Shown one piece after another: positions 61,675 to 64,000 of a stretch of 64,000 nt of DNA. Under the pieces are notes generated by a model, which saw only the letters and a program-made list of their open reading frames with translations, was not told the origin of the DNA and did no database searches. Made by a program: the position numbers and the translations under genes. Source of the DNA: G965226155 sp965226155 (GTDB lineage: Bacteria > Pseudomonadota > Gammaproteobacteria > Eutrophobiales > Eutrophobiaceae); contig OZ245331.1 in NCBI GenBank assembly GCA_965226155.1, positions 2,232,001 to 2,296,000 of the forward strand. Direction: 5' to 3'. The first letter of the stretch is position 1. Every line of letters starts with the position of its first letter.

Positions 61675-63165
61675 GTGCCTGACCAAGCCTCAAAACACTC
61701 AAATAAGTTATTTTCTGCAAGTCAAATCCGTGAGCTGGATCGAATTGCTATTGAACAGCATGGCATATTAGGTATTAAATTAATGACGAATGCAGGAAGG
61801 CATGCATGGGAATTGCTTGATCACAGTTGGCCAGATACAAACCGGATAGTAGTCGTATGTGGAGGTGGTAATAACGCAGGTGATGGTTACGTATTAGCGA
61901 AATATGCCATTGAGCGCGGTAAGAATGTTGATGTCATTGCATTGGTTGACCTAGCAAAACTTAAAGGAGACGCAAAGACGGCTGCTGACACTTTTATTAA
62001 AAGTGGAGAAAAACCAGTCTTGTTTTCTGAGCAAGTATTATCCAGCGCTGATGTCATAGTTGACGCATTACTTGGAACTGGGCTTGATAGAGATGTAGAA
62101 AATGAATTTTTTCAAGCAATCAACGCAATAAACAAAATAGAAAAACCTGTACTTTCAATAGACATTCCGTCTGGATTAAACGCAGACAGTGGTCGTCCCA
62201 TGGGTGTCGCAATTAATGCCAATCATACCTGTACCTTTATTGGATTAAAAAAAGGATTCTTTACGGGTCTCGGCCCGGACCATTGCGGAAAAATTCACTT
62301 CTTTGATCTCGGTGTCCCGCAGGTGATTTATGATGCGACATCGGCATCAGCACAGTTAATCCGGTTTGATGTCCTAAAGCAATTATTACCAAAACGTAAA
62401 CGTTCTGTGCATAAAGGGAACTTTGGACATGTATTAATTGTAGGTGGCGATTACGGTTACGCCGGTGCTGTACGGATGAGTGCTGAAGCTGCTGCCCGAT
62501 GTGGTACTGGTCTAGTGTCTGTAGCAACCCGACCGGAACATGCATTCAATATTCCTCTTTCTAGGCCAGAGATCATGGCTGTGAGCGTGACTGATCCGGC
62601 GGATATGAATCCATTATTGAAACGTGCCACAGTTGTAGCGATAGGCCCAGGTTTAGGGCAATCAGAGTGGTCAACGTCGGTATTGTCACATTTGTTGGAT
62701 ACCGATCTACCACTTATTGTGGATGCCGATGCTTTGAATCTGCTCAGCCAGGATTCTACAACCAGAGATAATTGGGTGCTGACGCCTCATCCAGGTGAAG
62801 CTGCTCGATTATTAGATTGTACAACTCGGGAAATTGAAGCTAATCGATTTACTAGTGCGGCTGATATACAGAAAAAGTACGGTGGCACTATTGTACTCAA
62901 GGGTAGAGGGACAATTATATCTGATACAAACGGGCAATGTTCTGTATGCCCTGAGGGTAATCCGGGCATGGCTACAGGTGGTATGGGAGACATCCTAACC
63001 GGTGTCATAGCAGGATTGTATGCACAGTTAAATGACTTGGACGCTTCTGCAAAACTCGGTGTCTGTCTTCATGCTATATCTGCTGATCGGGCTGCTCAAG
63101 AAGGAGAACGAGGGATGTTGGCAATGGATGTTATTCCCTGGCTCCGTCATTACGTCAATTCGTAA
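61675..63165 (+). CDS. nnr: Bifunctional NAD(P)H-hydrate epimerase and dehydratase
   Basis: Repairs hydrated NADH and NADPH. The N-terminal YjeF epimerase domain holds RELDRIAIEQHGILGIKLMT, VVCGGGNNAGDGYVLAKYA and LSIDIPSGLNADSGRPMG; the C-terminal ADP-dependent dehydratase domain holds GHVLIVGGDYGYAGAVRMSA, PLIVDADALNLL, WVLTPHPGEAARLL and CPEGNPGMATGGMGDILTGV. Length (496) is typical. GTG start at 61675, two bases after orn. In gammaproteobacteria nnr (yjeF) precedes tsaE, as here. Confidence 0.94.
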   Translation: MPDQASKHSNKLFSASQIRELDRIAIEQHGILGIKLMTNAGRHAWELLDHSWPDTNRIVVVCGGGNNAGDGYVLAKYAIERGKNVDVIALVDLAKLKGDAKTAADTFIKSGEKPVLFSEQVLSSADVIVDALLGTGLDRDVENEFFQAINAINKIEKPVLSIDIPSGLNADSGRPMGVAINANHTCTFIGLKKGFFTGLGPDHCGKIHFFDLGVPQVIYDATSASAQLIRFDVLKQLLPKRKRSVHKGNFGHVLIVGGDYGYAGAVRMSAEAAARCGTGLVSVATRPEHAFNIPLSRPEIMAVSVTDPADMNPLLKRATVVAIGPGLGQSEWSTSVLSHLLDTDLPLIVDADALNLLSQDSTTRDNWVLTPHPGEAARLLDCTTREIEANRFTSAADIQKKYGGTIVLKGRGTIISDTNGQCSVCPEGNPGMATGGMGDILTGVIAGLYAQLNDLDASAKLGVCLHAISADRAAQEGERGMLAMDVIPWLRHYVNS

Positions 63166-63169
63166 ATTC

Positions 63170-63634
63170 ATGAATATCCACATAAGCAGTCCTGCAGTAA
63201 TGGAAGAGTTGGGAAGCACTATTGCAGGCTTGTCATTGCCGGATCTGCGGATCCACTTACGTGGCGAACTAGGGACAGGTAAAACCACATTTGTTCGAGG
63301 ATTCCTCGATGGTCTGGATTATCACGGTAAAGTAAAAAGCCCGACCTATACTCTGGTTGAGCCGTATGCTTTCAATAATTTATCCGTTTTCCATTTTGAT
63401 TTGTACCGGCTCAAGAATCCATTTGAGCTTGAAGCAATAGGCTATCGTGATTACTTGGAGCATGATGCGATACTACTTATAGAGTGGCCGGAGCGGGCCG
63501 CCACTATTCTTGGCCAGCCCGATCTGAAAATTGTTATAGCTATCTCAGAAAATGGCCGTGAAATTTCATTGGATTCCTATACTGATCAAGGAGGTGCATT
63601 GCTGGCGAAGTACGCAAAAGTGCACAAAAAATAG
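63170..63634 (+). CDS. tsaE: tRNA threonylcarbamoyladenosine biosynthesis ATPase
   Basis: P-loop ATPase that works with TsaB and TsaD to modify A37 of ANN-decoding tRNAs. I start at ATG 63170, four bases after the nnr stop; upstream in-frame starts overlap nnr and give non-family residues. The 154 residues show LRIHLRGELGTGKTTFVRGF (P-loop), KVKSPTYTLVEPYAF, VFHFDLYRLKNPFELEAIGY and ILLIEWPERA. Standard length. Followed by an amidase gene, as in E. coli (tsaE-amiB-mutL). Confidence 0.94.
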   Translation: MNIHISSPAVMEELGSTIAGLSLPDLRIHLRGELGTGKTTFVRGFLDGLDYHGKVKSPTYTLVEPYAFNNLSVFHFDLYRLKNPFELEAIGYRDYLEHDAILLIEWPERAATILGQPDLKIVIAISENGREISLDSYTDQGGALLAKYAKVHKK

Positions 63635-63741
63635 ACAAATATTTGTTTTTATCGAAATAAAACAGCCAGATAGCTTGATTTTCTAATAAAATATTGAAAT
63701 TATTCGTCATACGATACAGATATTAAAGAACTATTGCGGAT

Positions 63742-64000
63742 ATGCAGCGATTATTATTAGTCATTTTCATCTCTTATGCTGGCGCAATCTGGGCAGACCC
63801 TGCACAAATAGAACACATCCGAATCTGGGCTGCACCGGAAAGTACGCGTGTTGTATTTGATCTGAGTGGGTCAGTTTCCCACAAGCTTGTTATGTTGTCA
63901 GACCCATTCCGGGCAGTCGTTGATCTAGAGGAAGCTGAATTAACAGGTGAAGCTACTCAGCCACTATCATCTGATCGGTACATAAGACGAATTCGAAACG
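63742..64000 (+). CDS. amiB: N-acetylmuramoyl-L-alanine amidase, N-terminal part
   Basis: Periplasmic amidase that splits peptidoglycan septa. Only the first 86 codons lie in the window. ATG 63742 opens a signal peptide (QRLLLVIFISYAGAIWA) and then the AMIN domain: IEHIRIWAAPESTRVVFDLS and LSDPFRAVVDLEEAEL. The catalytic amidase-3 domain would lie beyond the right edge. Position after tsaE supports the AmiB/AmiC type. Confidence 0.85.
   Translation, partial: MQRLLLVIFISYAGAIWADPAQIEHIRIWAAPESTRVVFDLSGSVSHKLVMLSDPFRAVVDLEEAELTGEATQPLSSDRYIRRIRN

Noticed and set aside
1..64000. CRISPR array, prophage, tRNA or rRNA genes
   Set aside because: No regularly spaced repeats, phage structural genes, tRNA cloverleaf or rRNA sequence was seen on either strand by eye.

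Overview
This 64 kb window is chromosomal DNA from a moderately AT-rich gammaproteobacterium. The placement rests on gene content and order: lptD-surA-pdxA-rsmA, apaG-apaH, rsxABCDG beside metG, the signal recognition particle RNA followed by dnaX-ybaB-recR, and orn with nnr-tsaE-amiB. Sequence alone cannot give a genus. TRAP transporters and a possible sulfoacetaldehyde dehydrogenase would suit a marine or host-associated organism, but that is inference. I saw no tRNA, rRNA, CRISPR array or prophage.

Layout. 1-4455: end of pgi, pckG (gluconeogenesis) and a YyaL-type thioredoxin-domain protein. 4603-10299: lgt, thyA and folA, facing a DCC oxidoreductase, apaH, apaG, comM and ubiK. 10571-14436: glnK-amtB, a cyclic-nucleotide-binding/rhodanese protein and aroE. 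14484-28289 (minus strand): metG, Rnf/Rsx genes, then lptD-surA-pdxA-rsmA ending in a TRAP dctQM pair. 28421-35837: apbC, dcd, an exported methyltransferase, an amino acid permease, a broken malic enzyme gene, cysG and a molybdate-binding mop protein. 36132-37537: two YceI-like proteins. 37784-51496: a large MoxR/von Willebrand operon. 51620-58190: trxB, DoxX, a frameshifted IS30-like element, a wrecked TRAP operon and an acylating aldehyde dehydrogenase. 58302-64000: SRP RNA, dnaX, ybaB, recR, orn, nnr, tsaE and the start of an amiB-type amidase.

Two themes stand out. First, many genes carry damage. In-frame stops occur in maeA, dctP and between the two parts of metG. ATA sits where ATG is expected in pdxA and amtB. 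There are +1 frameshifts in a DUF4159 gene, a transposase and a small exported ORF, and dctM has lost a large in-frame internal segment. The point lesions all fit G:C to A:T transitions. This may be real genome decay or uncorrected sequence error; reads or relatives would decide. Second, the Rnf cluster has no rnfE, and its RnfA lacks both cysteines expected to bind the membrane iron-sulfur centre that RnfA and RnfE normally share. Together these suggest an altered electron-transfer complex.

The 14 kb MoxR operon encodes a MoxR AAA+ ATPase, a DUF58 protein, two membrane von Willebrand proteins, a very large coiled-coil membrane protein, a caspase-fold protein with serine in place of the catalytic cysteine, and a TPR-gluzincin peptidase. 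It is the best candidate for a poorly described envelope system.
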